From Spirosoma oryzae (GTDB taxonomy: Bacteria > Bacteroidota > Bacteroidia > Cytophagales > Spirosomataceae): 64,000 nt of DNA. Shown one piece after another: positions 17,791 through 26,910 of the stretch (within the stretch, counting starts at the first letter, position 1; each line of letters begins with the position of its first letter). Under the pieces are notes generated by a model. The model saw only the letters and a program-made list of their open reading frames with translations. It had not been told where the DNA came from and ran no database searches. The stretch covers positions 1 through 64,000 of the forward strand of contig NZ_PVTE01000013.1 in NCBI RefSeq assembly GCF_003002825.1, in the 5' to 3' direction. Position numbers and translations under genes: made by a program.

Positions 17791-17929
17791 AGACGCAACC
17801 CTTTGCGTCTCAGGTCCGGATGGCTCGTGTTAGTACCCTTTGCGTTTTATCCTCCGGATGGTTGGTACAAGAAACCCTTTGCGTCTCACTTCCGGATGGA
17901 ATGAGACGCAAAGGGTTTCTTGTACACAC
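17787..17929. repeat. gagacgcaaaggg repeat cluster with 24-bp hairpin
   Basis: Contains tgtagagacgcaa near 17787, then an exact 24-bp inverted repeat (17865-17888 and 17902-17925; arm begins gtacaagaaaccctttgcgt) with a 13-nt loop carrying tccgga. Same family as the element within and after cobB. It lies between convergent genes. Confidence 0.75.
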
Positions 17930-17957
17930 TACGGTATCTGTCAGTTCAGCGACTGGC

Positions 17958-19100
17958 TCATTTGCCCTTCTTCGCTTTCGGCTTTGGCTTCTCGACAGGC
18001 TCAGCAGCTTTCGGACCTTTGGCTTCCTTGGCTGGTTTTTCAGCCGGTGCCTGCTTCTCAGCTGGAGCCGGTTTTTCTTTTGATTCCTTCTCCGCTTTAG
18101 GGGCTTTTTCTGCCTTCGGCTCGGGCTTTTCTGGTTTCGGAGCCGGGCCACCAATCGAACCGCGTACAAACGTACCCCAGGTCAGATTGTCTTTACCCGC
18201 TACGTTCTTGCGGGCCCGGTCGATGGCCATATTGGCAGCGGCCTCCACGACCCAGTCAAAATTTTCCTGACCAACTGAATGCACGTCGGCGTCGGGAGCG
18301 GGGTTGCAGAAGTCGATCGCGATGGGGATACCGTCACGCACGGCAAACTCAACCGTGTTGAAGTCGTAGCCCAGGCCGTGATTCAGCTTCAGTACATATT
18401 CCTCCATCGTTTTCAGCAGCTTCTTACCCGCATCGCCGGTCGTTTTCATCTCCGACGCGTAGCGCAGGTGATGCGGGTTGCGCGGCTCGTACGGCATGAT
18501 CCGCACATCTTTCCCGCCGATGCAGTAGCAACGGAAATAATCGGTGAAGTCGATGGCTTCCTGATACAGCATCACCAGTTGACCCGTCTCGTCATAAGCA
18601 CGGAACATCTGCTCCGGGTTGTCGACTTTATAAACGCTTTTCCAGCCACCGCCGGCATGGGGTTTCATGAACGCCGGAAAGCCGATGTGCTCAAAAATGC
18701 CGTCCCAGTTCATGTTGGCGAGGTTGCGGAACGAATTGTGGTTCGTGTCGTCGGGGCGCTCTTTCGAAGGCAGCAGAATCGTTTTCGGAACCGGTACGCC
18801 CAGCTGAACGGCCAGCGCGTTGTTGAAAAACTTCTCATCGGCACTCCACCAGAAAGGGTTGTTCACCACGGCGGTACCGGTGAGGGCTGCGTTTTTCAGG
18901 AATGCTTTATAAAATGGAACATCCTGCGAAATCCGGTCGATAATCACCGCGTAATCGGTCGGAACGCTTTGTTCCACCTGCTCAATGCGGACAAACTCGG
19001 CGGGGAAGTCGCTTTGCTTCTCGTTAACGCGATCGACAAACGCCTGGGGGAACGTATTTTCCTGGCCAAACAAGATACCTATCTTCCGTTTGTTACTCAT
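17958..19100 (-). CDS. ATP-grasp ligase-like protein with Lys/Pro/Ala-rich tail
   Basis: About 380 residues from ATG 19100 (MSNKRKIGILFG); 45 earlier in-frame codons are rejected as the start fits better after the gap. The fold suggests ATP-grasp: GFPAFMKPHAGGGWKSVYKV (lysine and Gly-rich loop), DFTDYFRCYCIGGKDVRIMPY, and the metal-binding DFNTVEFAVRDGIPIAIDFCNPAPD. From about residue 315 a 65-residue tail is almost only Lys, Glu, Pro and Ala, ending KPKPKAKKGK, like histone H1 tails. ATP-grasp proteins of this type are known near GCS2-like ligases and COG4947-type esterases in peptide-modification clusters; one such esterase is 0.8 kb away. The tail may bind nucleic acid or anionic polymers. 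Substrate unknown. Confidence 0.75.
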   Translation of the reverse strand: MSNKRKIGILFGQENTFPQAFVDRVNEKQSDFPAEFVRIEQVEQSVPTDYAVIIDRISQDVPFYKAFLKNAALTGTAVVNNPFWWSADEKFFNNALAVQLGVPVPKTILLPSKERPDDTNHNSFRNLANMNWDGIFEHIGFPAFMKPHAGGGWKSVYKVDNPEQMFRAYDETGQLVMLYQEAIDFTDYFRCYCIGGKDVRIMPYEPRNPHHLRYASEMKTTGDAGKKLLKTMEEYVLKLNHGLGYDFNTVEFAVRDGIPIAIDFCNPAPDADVHSVGQENFDWVVEAAANMAIDRARKNVAGKDNLTWGTFVRGSIGGPAPKPEKPEPKAEKAPKAEKESKEKPAPAEKQAPAEKPAKEAKGPKAAEPVEKPKPKAKKGK

Positions 19101-19310
19101 AATCAGGCAGTTGATGTTAGATGGTGTTATTGTAGTAAAACAACGGTGCAACCAAACGTGCGTTGTTACGCTGTGATGGGCCAAAGTTGCACCGCTGTCC
19201 GTAAAAACCCAAACAGCCCCCTGAGGTTTGATCAATCCGTAATAAGACCGTTTACAGGAAAGAAATGAGTAGGTGTATGTCGTGTTCTGAGATACGCGTA
19301 TACTCGCGCT

Positions 19311-19721
19311 ATGAAACAGTATCTATCCTTGGTAGTGGCTACGCTTTTCGTGATAAGTGCCTGCAAAACAAATGCACCTGTCCCCGAAACAGACCTCACC
19401 CTAGGCTTGACGGGCGTCTACCCGCTGACTTCCTATCAGTCGGGAGCGGTAGTGCGACCGCTGCCGGACGGCGCTTATTCGATGAAGTTTACGACAAGTC
19501 GACTAGACAATACACATTTATCGGCCGTGTTGACCGTCACGGAGACACCCGGCTCGTTCGACGTCGCCACGTACACCTTTGAGCTGACGCGCGGATCTAC
19601 CGCTGATTCGTTGGTCAACGTTAGCGTACAGGGAACACCTGTTGGCTCGATGAGTGCCCGAACGATGGACGTAACCGTTCAGTGGGACGGCAGAACAAGA
19701 CGGGTAAAAGCAGCCCGGTAA
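19311..19721 (+). CDS. lipoprotein of unknown function
   Basis: A 136-residue protein with lipoprotein signal (LVVATLFVISAC, Cys at residue 18). The mature part is beta-rich, of the small lipocalin-like or immunoglobulin-like kind, but no family is recognised. Followed by a strong stem-loop. Confidence 0.7.
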   Translation: MKQYLSLVVATLFVISACKTNAPVPETDLTLGLTGVYPLTSYQSGAVVRPLPDGAYSMKFTTSRLDNTHLSAVLTVTETPGSFDVATYTFELTRGSTADSLVNVSVQGTPVGSMSARTMDVTVQWDGRTRRVKAAR

Positions 19722-19726
19722 AACAA

Positions 19727-19759
19727 AAACGACCCGCATTATATCAGCGCGGGTCGTTT
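19727..19759 (+). terminator. stem-loop terminator
   Basis: 11-bp stem aaacgacccgc/gcgggtcgttt immediately after the lipoprotein stop. Confidence 0.7.
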
Positions 19760-19821
19760 CATAACTGTTCCGTGATTTTAGGCTGGATTGTTAACGCAGA
19801 CCAATCATCTCTGATCGCCAG

Positions 19822-19850
19822 TAAATCCTGCCAATCCTGTAATCCTGTCA
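19822..19850. repeat. copy of the ggattacaggatt repeat
   Basis: taaatcctgccaatcctgta and the following atcctgtca match the dispersed repeat at 17.4 kb in reverse orientation. It lies just after the esterase stop (leftward gene). Confidence 0.65.
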
Positions 19851-19865
19851 AAACCAATCCTATCT

Positions 19866-20570
19866 TTAAATCTGGTTCAGGTAGCGCGGGAACATATCTT
19901 TCCAGACGGGCCAGTCGTGGTCGCCCCAGGGCACAATGTCGAGTTGGTGGCGGATACCTTTGCGGCCCAGAATGCCCGACATCTGTTCGTTGGCCGGTTT
20001 GCAGAAGTCGTAGGCGGAGGTACCCAGCACAATGTTCATGTGGTGCAACTCCGGGTTGCCATCGTTCGGTACGAAGTCGACGGGGTTGTTGAAGTAAACG
20101 TTATCGTCGTAGTAGCCGTGCAGAAACGAGCGGATGTCGAACTTGGCACCCATCGAAAACAGATGCCCGACCTGCTCGGGGTGGCGAAAGGCGAAGTTCA
20201 GCGCGTGGTACCCACCGAAGGACGCTCCGGCCACGCCGATCTTCCGGGTGTTGCATTCCCGCTGAATGCCCGGAATCAGTTCGTCGTGCAAAAACCGGTC
20301 GTACAGAACGTGATTCCAGATACGGGCACCGGGGTGCAGGTGCCGGGCGTAAAAGCTGTCGCGGTCGACACTGTCGATGCAGTATATTTTTACTTTGCCC
20401 GTCTCGACAAACCAGCGAACCGACTCGATAAAGCCAAAATTCTTGTATTCGTAGAAGCGGCCCATTGAGGTGGGGAACAAAACGAGTGGGTAGCCCCAGT
20501 TGCCGTATACCAGCATTTCCATGTCGCGACCCAGATGGTGCGAATACCATTTTCGATAGTCTTCCTGCAA
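19866..20570 (-). CDS. alpha/beta-hydrolase esterase, COG4947-like
   Basis: A 234-residue cytoplasmic protein (no signal peptide) with the nucleophile elbow GVAGASFGGYHAL (GxSxG), an Asp/His pair likely in the C-terminal WGDHDWPVW, and the opening YRKWYSHHLGRDMEMLVYGNWGYPLVLFPTSMGR. This matches the small putative esterases that tend to sit with ATP-grasp and GCS2-type ligases. The ATP-grasp gene 0.8 kb away is on the same strand, supporting a functional link. Its real substrate is unknown. Confidence 0.82.
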   Translation of the reverse strand: MQEDYRKWYSHHLGRDMEMLVYGNWGYPLVLFPTSMGRFYEYKNFGFIESVRWFVETGKVKIYCIDSVDRDSFYARHLHPGARIWNHVLYDRFLHDELIPGIQRECNTRKIGVAGASFGGYHALNFAFRHPEQVGHLFSMGAKFDIRSFLHGYYDDNVYFNNPVDFVPNDGNPELHHMNIVLGTSAYDFCKPANEQMSGILGRKGIRHQLDIVPWGDHDWPVWKDMFPRYLNQI

Positions 20571-20672
20571 GGTTGTATGTCGTTTGGTGACGGACTAATT
20601 TTTGTTTGAAAGTAGAGTAAAAGACCGGTACGGACAAAAAAGAGCCGGTTCGTATCCAAAAAATCGGCTATT

Positions 20673-21575
20673 TTGCTGGTTGTGATCCCTGTATTTCTTT
20701 CTCTGTTTTTGCTTATGGCGGAATTACTACCCGTTTCAACTCAGGCGTACAGCCCGCCGGTGTCGGTTCGCCACGACGATTCATTGGTGTCGGTACCCCT
20801 GAACCGCAGCATTCACCTGACGATCATTTTGCCGCCTAACGACCAGGGCGACCGCCTGCCGCAGAACCGTCTGCCGCAGGATCGCCTGCCGGTACTTTAT
20901 CTCAACGACGGACAGGATCTGCCGAAGCTGCATATGACTGAGGTGCTTGACTCGCTCTACCAGCAACAGGCCATCCGCCCGTTTGTTCTGGTTGCCATTC
21001 ACGCTGGCGACCGGATTCAGGAGTATGGTACGGCGGCTCAGGCCGACTACATGAACCGGGGAAGCAAGGCCGCCCGCTACACCGATTTCGTACTGACCGA
21101 GTTGATTCCCTACGTCGAGAAACATTACCCCGTGCGGACCGATGCGGCCAGTTCGGTATTTGCCGGCTTTTCGCTCGGCGGGTTGTCGGCTTTCGACATC
21201 GTCTATCATCACCCCGACCGATTCAGCCGGGCCGGGGTGTTTTCGGGTTCGTTCTGGTGGCGAAGCCGGGCCTTCGACGGTGCCTATTCCGACGATACCG
21301 ACCGCATTGCTCATCAGCTCGTACGGCATGGTGGGGGAGTACAGCCCCTGCGCTTCTGGTTCGAAACCGGCACCGACGACGAAACCAGCGACCGCAATAA
21401 CAACGGTATCATCGACTCCATCGAAGACACCACCGACCTGATTGACGAACTAGTCAGGAAAGGCTACCGGCGCGACACCGACATTCGATATGTCGAGGTA
21501 CCGGGCGGACAGCATAATCAGGAAACGTGGCGCGCTGTCATGCCCGATTTTCTGATTTGGACGTTCGGTCGATAG
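20673..21575 (+). CDS. exported esterase (enterochelin esterase/esterase D-like)
   Basis: About 300 residues. Start uncertain: TTG 20673 or GTG 20682 give a proper hydrophobic signal segment, while the first ATG (20715) would cut it. GxSxG elbow is FAGFSLGGLSAF; upstream PVLYLNDGQDL and a late GGQHNQETWRAVMPDFL with the catalytic His complete the COG2819-like alpha/beta hydrolase. An acidic DDETSDRNNNGIIDS stretch resembles a Ca-binding loop. Divergent from the cytoplasmic esterase and followed 13 nt later by a glucanase gene, so probably co-transcribed with it. Confidence 0.82.
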   Translation: MLVVIPVFLSLFLLMAELLPVSTQAYSPPVSVRHDDSLVSVPLNRSIHLTIILPPNDQGDRLPQNRLPQDRLPVLYLNDGQDLPKLHMTEVLDSLYQQQAIRPFVLVAIHAGDRIQEYGTAAQADYMNRGSKAARYTDFVLTELIPYVEKHYPVRTDAASSVFAGFSLGGLSAFDIVYHHPDRFSRAGVFSGSFWWRSRAFDGAYSDDTDRIAHQLVRHGGGVQPLRFWFETGTDDETSDRNNNGIIDSIEDTTDLIDELVRKGYRRDTDIRYVEVPGGQHNQETWRAVMPDFLIWTFGR

Positions 21576-21627
21576 AAAGGATAGTCGGATGTCATTAGAA
21601 AACAGGCTGGGTGTAGCTTATAAGGCT

Positions 21628-22458
21628 ATGAAATGGATCGCTATCCCCAGCCTGTTGTGGGCGTTATCGAGCGGCTGCTCGGTCGATGCGCAAACGGCCC
21701 AGCTAACTACCCCACCCACCAGTCAGTCGATGGCTCCCCGTCGGTTGGTCTGGCGCGACGAGTTCGACCGTCCCGGTTTGCCCGATACGACAAAATGGCG
21801 CTACGAGGTTGGTGGTAACGGTTGGGGAAACAACGAACTACAATTTTACACCGCCCGGCGACCGGAAAACGCGCGCGTGGAAGGCGGCCATCTGCTGATC
21901 GAAGCACGCCGGGAAAGCTGGCAGGGAAAACAGTACACGTCCGCCCGCCTGACGACCCGGCAAACACAAACCTGGACCTACGGCCGTATCGAAGCCCGCG
22001 CCAAACTGCCGGCGGGCCTGGGAACCTGGCCGGCAATCTGGATGCTGGGGCAAAATATCGGGACGGTAGGGTGGCCCCGCTGCGGTGAACTCGACATCAT
22101 GGAACACGTCGGCTATGATCCGGGCGTGATTCACGGAACGACGCACACGCAGGCCTACAACCACGTGAAGCATACCGAAAAAACGGGTACCGAGACGATT
22201 CCCGACGCAACAACGGCGTTCCACCTGTACGCTATCGACTGGACGCCCGATCAGATCGACTTTTATGTCGACGAACATCGGTACTTCTCTGCGAAAAAAA
22301 GCGAGCTGGGAGCGTCAGAGGCTGAGTGGCCATTCGATCAGCCCTTCTATCTGCTGCTGAATCTGGCCGTAGGCGGCAACTGGGGTGGGGCGAAGGGCGT
22401 CGACGAAACCATATGGCCCCGTCGTATGGAAGTCGACTATGTGCGGGTGTATCAGTGA
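21628..22458 (+). CDS. GH16 family beta-glucanase, lipoprotein
   Basis: About 277 residues from MKWIAIPSLLWALSSGCS, a lipoprotein signal; an upstream ATG at 21589 gives a less typical N-terminus. The GH16 catalytic motif GELDIMEH is complete (nucleophile Glu154, Asp156, acid/base Glu159), with the flanking WPAIWMLG and a late FYLLLNLAVGGNWGG. GH16 enzymes cleave beta-1,3/1,4-glucans such as laminarin or lichenan. Probably surface-exposed. Preceded by the exported esterase gene. Confidence 0.93.
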   Translation: MKWIAIPSLLWALSSGCSVDAQTAQLTTPPTSQSMAPRRLVWRDEFDRPGLPDTTKWRYEVGGNGWGNNELQFYTARRPENARVEGGHLLIEARRESWQGKQYTSARLTTRQTQTWTYGRIEARAKLPAGLGTWPAIWMLGQNIGTVGWPRCGELDIMEHVGYDPGVIHGTTHTQAYNHVKHTEKTGTETIPDATTAFHLYAIDWTPDQIDFYVDEHRYFSAKKSELGASEAEWPFDQPFYLLLNLAVGGNWGGAKGVDETIWPRRMEVDYVRVYQ

Positions 22459-22462
22459 GTAA

Positions 22463-22706
22463 GAGAAAAGAGATGAGATGAAAGAAGAAAGAAGTAGGGC
22501 AAAAAGAGAAAAGAGGTGAGATGAAAGAAGAAAGAAGTAGGGCAAAAAGAGAAAAGAGGTGAGACGAAAGAAGAAAGACGCTGGTGCGACCAACCTCTCT
22601 TCCTCCGTCTTACCTCTCTCTACTGCTATCTTCTCTCTCCTATCTTACCTCTTTCGTCTTTCGTCTTTCTTCTTACCTCTTTTGTCTTACCTCTTTCTTC
22701 TTACTT
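22463..22706. repeat. purine tandem repeat facing pyrimidine tract
   Basis: On the plus strand 22463-22575 is almost pure purine and contains about 2.5 copies of a roughly 43-bp unit (gaaagaagaaagaagtaggg plus aaaaagagaaaagaggtgag). After a short unique segment, 22605-22706 is almost pure pyrimidine with ttacctctttcgtcttt-type repeats. The two halves can pair into one long hairpin between two convergent genes. No coding function seen. Confidence 0.7.
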
Positions 22707-23262
22707 AAAACGGCATCGCCATCGTGTCGCCACAGAGCCGGCGCACCTTGTCACGCGACCGTTTCAGCCGCATCTTCACGGCGCTGTCGTTGAGGTTCAA
22801 ACGCTCGGCAATCTGTTGTATGTCCAGCCCTTCCTGGTATTTCATGCGCAGAATCATCGACTCCTGCGGGGAGATCGTGCTCATGGCATTCGATAGTTGC
22901 TGAAGGCTTTGTTCTTTCGCTTCATATTCGTCCGTCGACGGCATCTGACAGTCGATATCATCGTCGAGCGGGGTTGTGTTCATGCGGTTGGCCACCCGAA
23001 TCTGATCCATACAGTAGTTATATGAGATCGAGTAGAGCCAGGTTGAAAAGGTCGAACGCTCCTGGAAACGGTCTAGTCGTGAGAAAGCGCGGATGAATAT
23101 ATCATGGGTGAAATCCTGGGCTTTTTCAGAATCTTTCGTGTAGGACAGGCACCGGTTATATACTTTGCGAACGTAACGCGTGTAGAGCGTCTCAAAGCAG
23201 TCGTTCGGGCGGGTTTCCAGGTATTGCCGGATTACTTCTTCGTCGTTCAGTTTCGTTTTCAT
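22705..23262 (-). CDS. ECF RNA polymerase sigma factor
   Basis: A 185-residue sigma-70 family protein with region 2 (ARDFTHDIFIRAF-like QDFTHDIFIRAFSRLDRF, FSTWLYSISYNYCMDQIR) and region 4 helix-turn-helix (ESMILRMKYQEGLDIQQIAERLNLNDSAVKMRLKRSRDKVRRL). No anti-sigma gene follows; the 3' end runs into the pyrimidine tract. It is transcribed away from the H-NOX gene across a 230-bp gap. A role in the NO module is possible from proximity only. Confidence 0.92.
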   Translation of the reverse strand: MKTKLNDEEVIRQYLETRPNDCFETLYTRYVRKVYNRCLSYTKDSEKAQDFTHDIFIRAFSRLDRFQERSTFSTWLYSISYNYCMDQIRVANRMNTTPLDDDIDCQMPSTDEYEAKEQSLQQLSNAMSTISPQESMILRMKYQEGLDIQQIAERLNLNDSAVKMRLKRSRDKVRRLCGDTMAMPF

Positions 23263-23493
23263 TGATTCAATAGCTCAGGTGATGCTGATGGAGCGATTTC
23301 GTCTGTTTCCTGATACAAAGGTTACGTAGGTGTGCTTGGAAAGGCATCTTATTTCGATGAACTGTCGCTTTTAGACGTTTTTTGGTAGAAAAATTGTTAA
23401 TAGTGTATCTACCTAGTTGAAGGTGCCCTGTTTTTAAAAAGAAATGTTACCTATTTTGGTGATGCGTATTAGTTGGTCCACTGAGACATTAGT

Positions 23494-24033
23494 ATGAAAG
23501 GAATTGTATTTACCGGGCTGCTGGACATGGTGGAGGAGCAATACGGGTACGAACTCGTCGACGAATTACTTACGGAAAATGACCTGCCGTCGGGGGGTAT
23601 TTATACGACCATCGGTACGTACGATCATGCCGAGATGGTAACGCTTGTTCGGGCCTTGCAACAGAAGACGGGCATCCCCATTCCGGATCTGTTACGGGTC
23701 TATGGCCATTACACATTCCGGTCGTTTTCGCGCTCATACCGCATGTTTATCGATCAGGCGACATCGGCCTTTGAGCTACTTAACTCCGTGCAGCACTACA
23801 TTCACGTCGAAGTTCGTAAACTGTACCCCGACGCCGAGCTGCCGCAGTTTATCATCGACAAACTGACCGACAAGACCATGATTATGCGGTATGAGTCGGA
23901 ACGGAAGATGGCCGATTTTGCCTATGGTATGATCGAGGGTTGTCTGGATCACTTTCAGGAGAAAGCGACGATCAGTATGGCCGATCTGTCGGGCGATGGT
24001 AGCCGCGTGGAATTCACCATTCAGAAAGAGTAA
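23494..24033 (+). CDS. H-NOX haem nitric oxide sensor protein
   Basis: A 179-residue stand-alone H-NOX (HNOB) domain. The proximal haem ligand is His104 in YIHVEVRKLYP, followed by the family hallmark YPDAELPQF and the haem-propionate motif YxSxR (Tyr133-Ser135-Arg137). The position equivalent to the O2-stabilising distal Tyr140 of the Thermoanaerobacter protein is Phe142 by my alignment, which predicts NO rather than O2 selectivity. H-NOX proteins bind NO on ferrous haem and inhibit or activate a partner kinase or cyclase. The hybrid kinase gene starts 9 nt after its stop, so this is the expected partner. A TATTTTG element lies 35 nt upstream, but without a good -33. Confidence 0.95.
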   Translation: MKGIVFTGLLDMVEEQYGYELVDELLTENDLPSGGIYTTIGTYDHAEMVTLVRALQQKTGIPIPDLLRVYGHYTFRSFSRSYRMFIDQATSAFELLNSVQHYIHVEVRKLYPDAELPQFIIDKLTDKTMIMRYESERKMADFAYGMIEGCLDHFQEKATISMADLSGDGSRVEFTIQKE

Positions 24034-24042
24034 GGCTGGCCT

Positions 24043-26910
24043 ATGAGCGAACTGGAGCTGACGAAACGGCGGCTGGAGCGTGAAAAAGCGGCCCGCCGAC
24101 AGGCTGAGGCCATCCTGGAAGATAAAGCCAGGCAGCTATATCACGCCAATGAAGCCCTGCAGCGGCTCAACGGAAGTCTGGAAACCGAGATTCAGCGCAA
24201 GCTGATCGAGCTTGATTTAAGCGAACAGCGCTACCGGCAGTTGATCGATTCCGTCGACGACATTATCTATAAAATGTCGCTCGACGGCCTGTTCACGTAC
24301 GTCAGTCCCGCTATCGAGAACGTGCTGGGCTACCGGCAGGAAACCGTTGTCGGGCGTCATTTTACCCACCTGGTACAGCCCGAATGCTGGCAGGAAATGG
24401 CGCACTTTTACCAGCAGATGGTGCGCGAGCGAACGCTGAGCACGTACTACGAGTTTGCCGCCAAAAGCCGCGATGGCCGGCGGGTGTGGATCGGACAAAC
24501 CGTCCGGCTCATCGAAGCGGATGGGCAGATCGTTGAAATGGTGGGCGTCGCGCGGGACATAACCGCCCGTCGGAATGCCGAACAAGCCTTGCAGACCACC
24601 GAGATTCGTTTCTCAACGTTACTGTCCAATCTACACGCGGGCGTGCTGGTTGAAGATGAGGAGGGGGAGATCATTCTGGCCAATCAGCAGTATTGTACGA
24701 TTTTCGATTTGCCCGTCCAGCCCGGACAGTCGCATCGGCAGTCGGCCGGGCTGGCGCAGCACGTACTGGGCGAGGTCGCTGCCTTCAACGCCCGGCTGGA
24801 TGAACTGCTGCGCGACCGAAAACTGGTTGAAGCAGACGAAATCCGGTTGCGCAATGGCCGGATTCTGGAACGCGATTACGTGCCAATCGTGCTGGCGGGC
24901 CGGAAACTGGGCACGCTGTGGATGTACCGCGACGTCACCGGCAAGTTTCATGCCCGCGAACTAATTCGCCGGAGCGAGGAGAAGTACCGGGGCATCATGA
25001 ACAAGATGGATCTGGGGTTGATCGAGGTTGATCGGACTGATATCATCCTGCGGGTCTACGAACGATTCTGCGCTATGCTGGGCTACGCGGAGGATGAATT
25101 GATCGGGCGAAATATCAATGACATGCTGGTTCCGCCCGAATTTCAGCCGCTGGTCGACGAGCAGCTGCAAAGCCGGCAGCAGGGCCTTTCCGGTTCGTAC
25201 GAGCTTCAACTGATTCGTAAAGACGGCAGTCGCATCTGGGTACTGGTCAGTGGGGTGCCGATTTACGACGAACGGGGTGATCTGGTTGGGTCGATGGGGA
25301 TTCATTACGACCTGACGCAGCGCAAAGAACTCGAACTGGAACTGGCAGCGGCCCGTCAGGTAGCCGAAGATGCCCGCATGGCCGAAAAACAGTTTCTGGC
25401 CAACATGAGCCACGAAATCCGCACGCCCCTCAACGCGATCATCGGCATGTCGCACCTGTTGCTGGATACCCCACTCAGTCCGCGACAGCACGAGTACATC
25501 GACTCGCTAAAGACGTCGGCCGATTTTCTGCATCGGCTGATTTCCGATTTGCTCGACATGACCAAGATCGAGGCTGGGCGGATTGAAATGAACCTGCGCC
25601 CGTTCGATCTAAGCACGCTGCTGTATTCGACGCAGAAAGTGTTCGAGATGAAACTGACGGACCGCCCGGTAACGATCGACGTGCTGCTCGACACCCGGAT
25701 TCGGGGTAATGTCGTGGGCGATGATCTGATTCTGAATCAGATTCTGCTGAATTTGATTGGCAACGCCGAGAAGTTTACCGAAGAGGGGAGTATCCAGATC
25801 ATCGCCCGCGTTCGCCGGGAAGATGAACACGAATACGTTATCGACTTCACCGTCAGCGATACGGGCATTGGCATTCCGGCGGAGAAGCTGGATTCGATCT
25901 TCCAGAAATTCAGGCAGGTGAACCCATCGGCACACAAGCCGAAAGGCACCGGGCTGGGACTGGCCATTACCAAAGAACTGGTTGAACTACAGGGGGGGAC
26001 GATTTCGGTTCGTAGCCAGGTTGGCGTCGGGTCGCAGTTTATGTTCACGCTGTCGTTTTCAAAGAGCCGCGACATGGTGGTGCCGGTCAACAACCCCGTG
26101 CCGGTAGCTGTGTCGCCGGCAGATATTCCCCAGTGCCGGGTACTGATAGCGGAAGACAATCCCCTGAACCAGAAATACATCAGCAATCTGTTCGCCAAAT
26201 GGATGATTCCGTTTGGTATGGCGTCAGACGGGGCCGAGCTGGTCGAACTGGCGCGGCAACAGGTGTATGATCTTATCCTGATGGACGTTCAGATGCCGGT
26301 TATGAACGGTTACGAAGCCGCCGAGGCCATTCGCAAAACCCCCAACCCGAATTTGTTTACGCCCATCGTCGCGCTCACGGCTTCGGCAATGCTCGATCAG
26401 CGCGAGATGGCGACACAGGCAGGAATGAACGATTTTCTGGCAAAACCGTTCGAACCGATGCAACTGATCGACGTCCTGCGACGCTACGCACCCGTCGGCA
26501 ATCTACGTGAACGTAGTGCCGATGCAGCGGAACAGGCCGTTTCGACCGCCCAGGATGGATTGAATTACCAGCGACTGGATGAGTTGTACGGGGACGATGC
26601 TGCGTACGCGTCGGAGATGTTTGCGGCTTTTCTCAGTGACGTCGTGCCGGACGTAGCTAACCTGCCGACGCTGTGTCGGGTGGAACGACTACCGGAGCTG
26701 GCCCAGCTGGCCCACAAGATCCGGCCGACATTCCCGATGGTTGGTCTGACCGGTTTGGAAACCGAGCTGGAGCAGCTCGAACAGGCTATCCACGGAAAGC
26801 AGCCCCTTGACCAGATCGAGCAGCGGTGCGCCGGTCTCGTGCAGGAACTCAACCGGATGGTACCACTATTGCAGGCTGAATTGCAGAAGCGTTTGCACTT
26901 AAGTACATGA
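24043..26910 (+). CDS. hybrid sensor histidine kinase (coiled coil-PAS x3-HisKA-HATPase-REC-Hpt)
   Basis: 955 residues, no membrane segment: cytoplasmic. Order: coiled coil 1-60; PAS-like domains at about 62-178, 185-297 and 312-428; HisKA with phospho-acceptor His457 in FLANMSHEIRTPLNAI; HATPase with N box (Asn574), DTGIGIP and GTGLGLAI; REC domain with Asp748 in DLILMDVQMP and Lys801; C-terminal Hpt with His891 in LAHKIRPTFPMVGL. This is the architecture of H-NOX-associated hybrid kinases that take part in NO-controlled phosphorelays. Located directly between the H-NOX gene (9-nt gap) and the LytTR regulator (ATGA overlap), so the flow H-NOX to kinase to regulator is the natural reading. 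The regulator could be the Hpt target. Confidence 0.95.
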   Translation: MSELELTKRRLEREKAARRQAEAILEDKARQLYHANEALQRLNGSLETEIQRKLIELDLSEQRYRQLIDSVDDIIYKMSLDGLFTYVSPAIENVLGYRQETVVGRHFTHLVQPECWQEMAHFYQQMVRERTLSTYYEFAAKSRDGRRVWIGQTVRLIEADGQIVEMVGVARDITARRNAEQALQTTEIRFSTLLSNLHAGVLVEDEEGEIILANQQYCTIFDLPVQPGQSHRQSAGLAQHVLGEVAAFNARLDELLRDRKLVEADEIRLRNGRILERDYVPIVLAGRKLGTLWMYRDVTGKFHARELIRRSEEKYRGIMNKMDLGLIEVDRTDIILRVYERFCAMLGYAEDELIGRNINDMLVPPEFQPLVDEQLQSRQQGLSGSYELQLIRKDGSRIWVLVSGVPIYDERGDLVGSMGIHYDLTQRKELELELAAARQVAEDARMAEKQFLANMSHEIRTPLNAIIGMSHLLLDTPLSPRQHEYIDSLKTSADFLHRLISDLLDMTKIEAGRIEMNLRPFDLSTLLYSTQKVFEMKLTDRPVTIDVLLDTRIRGNVVGDDLILNQILLNLIGNAEKFTEEGSIQIIARVRREDEHEYVIDFTVSDTGIGIPAEKLDSIFQKFRQVNPSAHKPKGTGLGLAITKELVELQGGTISVRSQVGVGSQFMFTLSFSKSRDMVVPVNNPVPVAVSPADIPQCRVLIAEDNPLNQKYISNLFAKWMIPFGMASDGAELVELARQQVYDLILMDVQMPVMNGYEAAEAIRKTPNPNLFTPIVALTASAMLDQREMATQAGMNDFLAKPFEPMQLIDVLRRYAPVGNLRERSADAAEQAVSTAQDGLNYQRLDELYGDDAAYASEMFAAFLSDVVPDVANLPTLCRVERLPELAQLAHKIRPTFPMVGLTGLETELEQLEQAIHGKQPLDQIEQRCAGLVQELNRMVPLLQAELQKRLHLST

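Noticed and set aside
18279..19268. 329-residue open frame on the plus strand opposite the ATP-grasp gene
   Set aside because: Antisense to a clear ATP-grasp domain; high GC third positions make long shadow frames common here.
22705..23262. ECF sigma factor as part of the NO module
   Set aside because: It is transcribed away from the module and ends in a repeat tract; proximity alone is not enough to include it.
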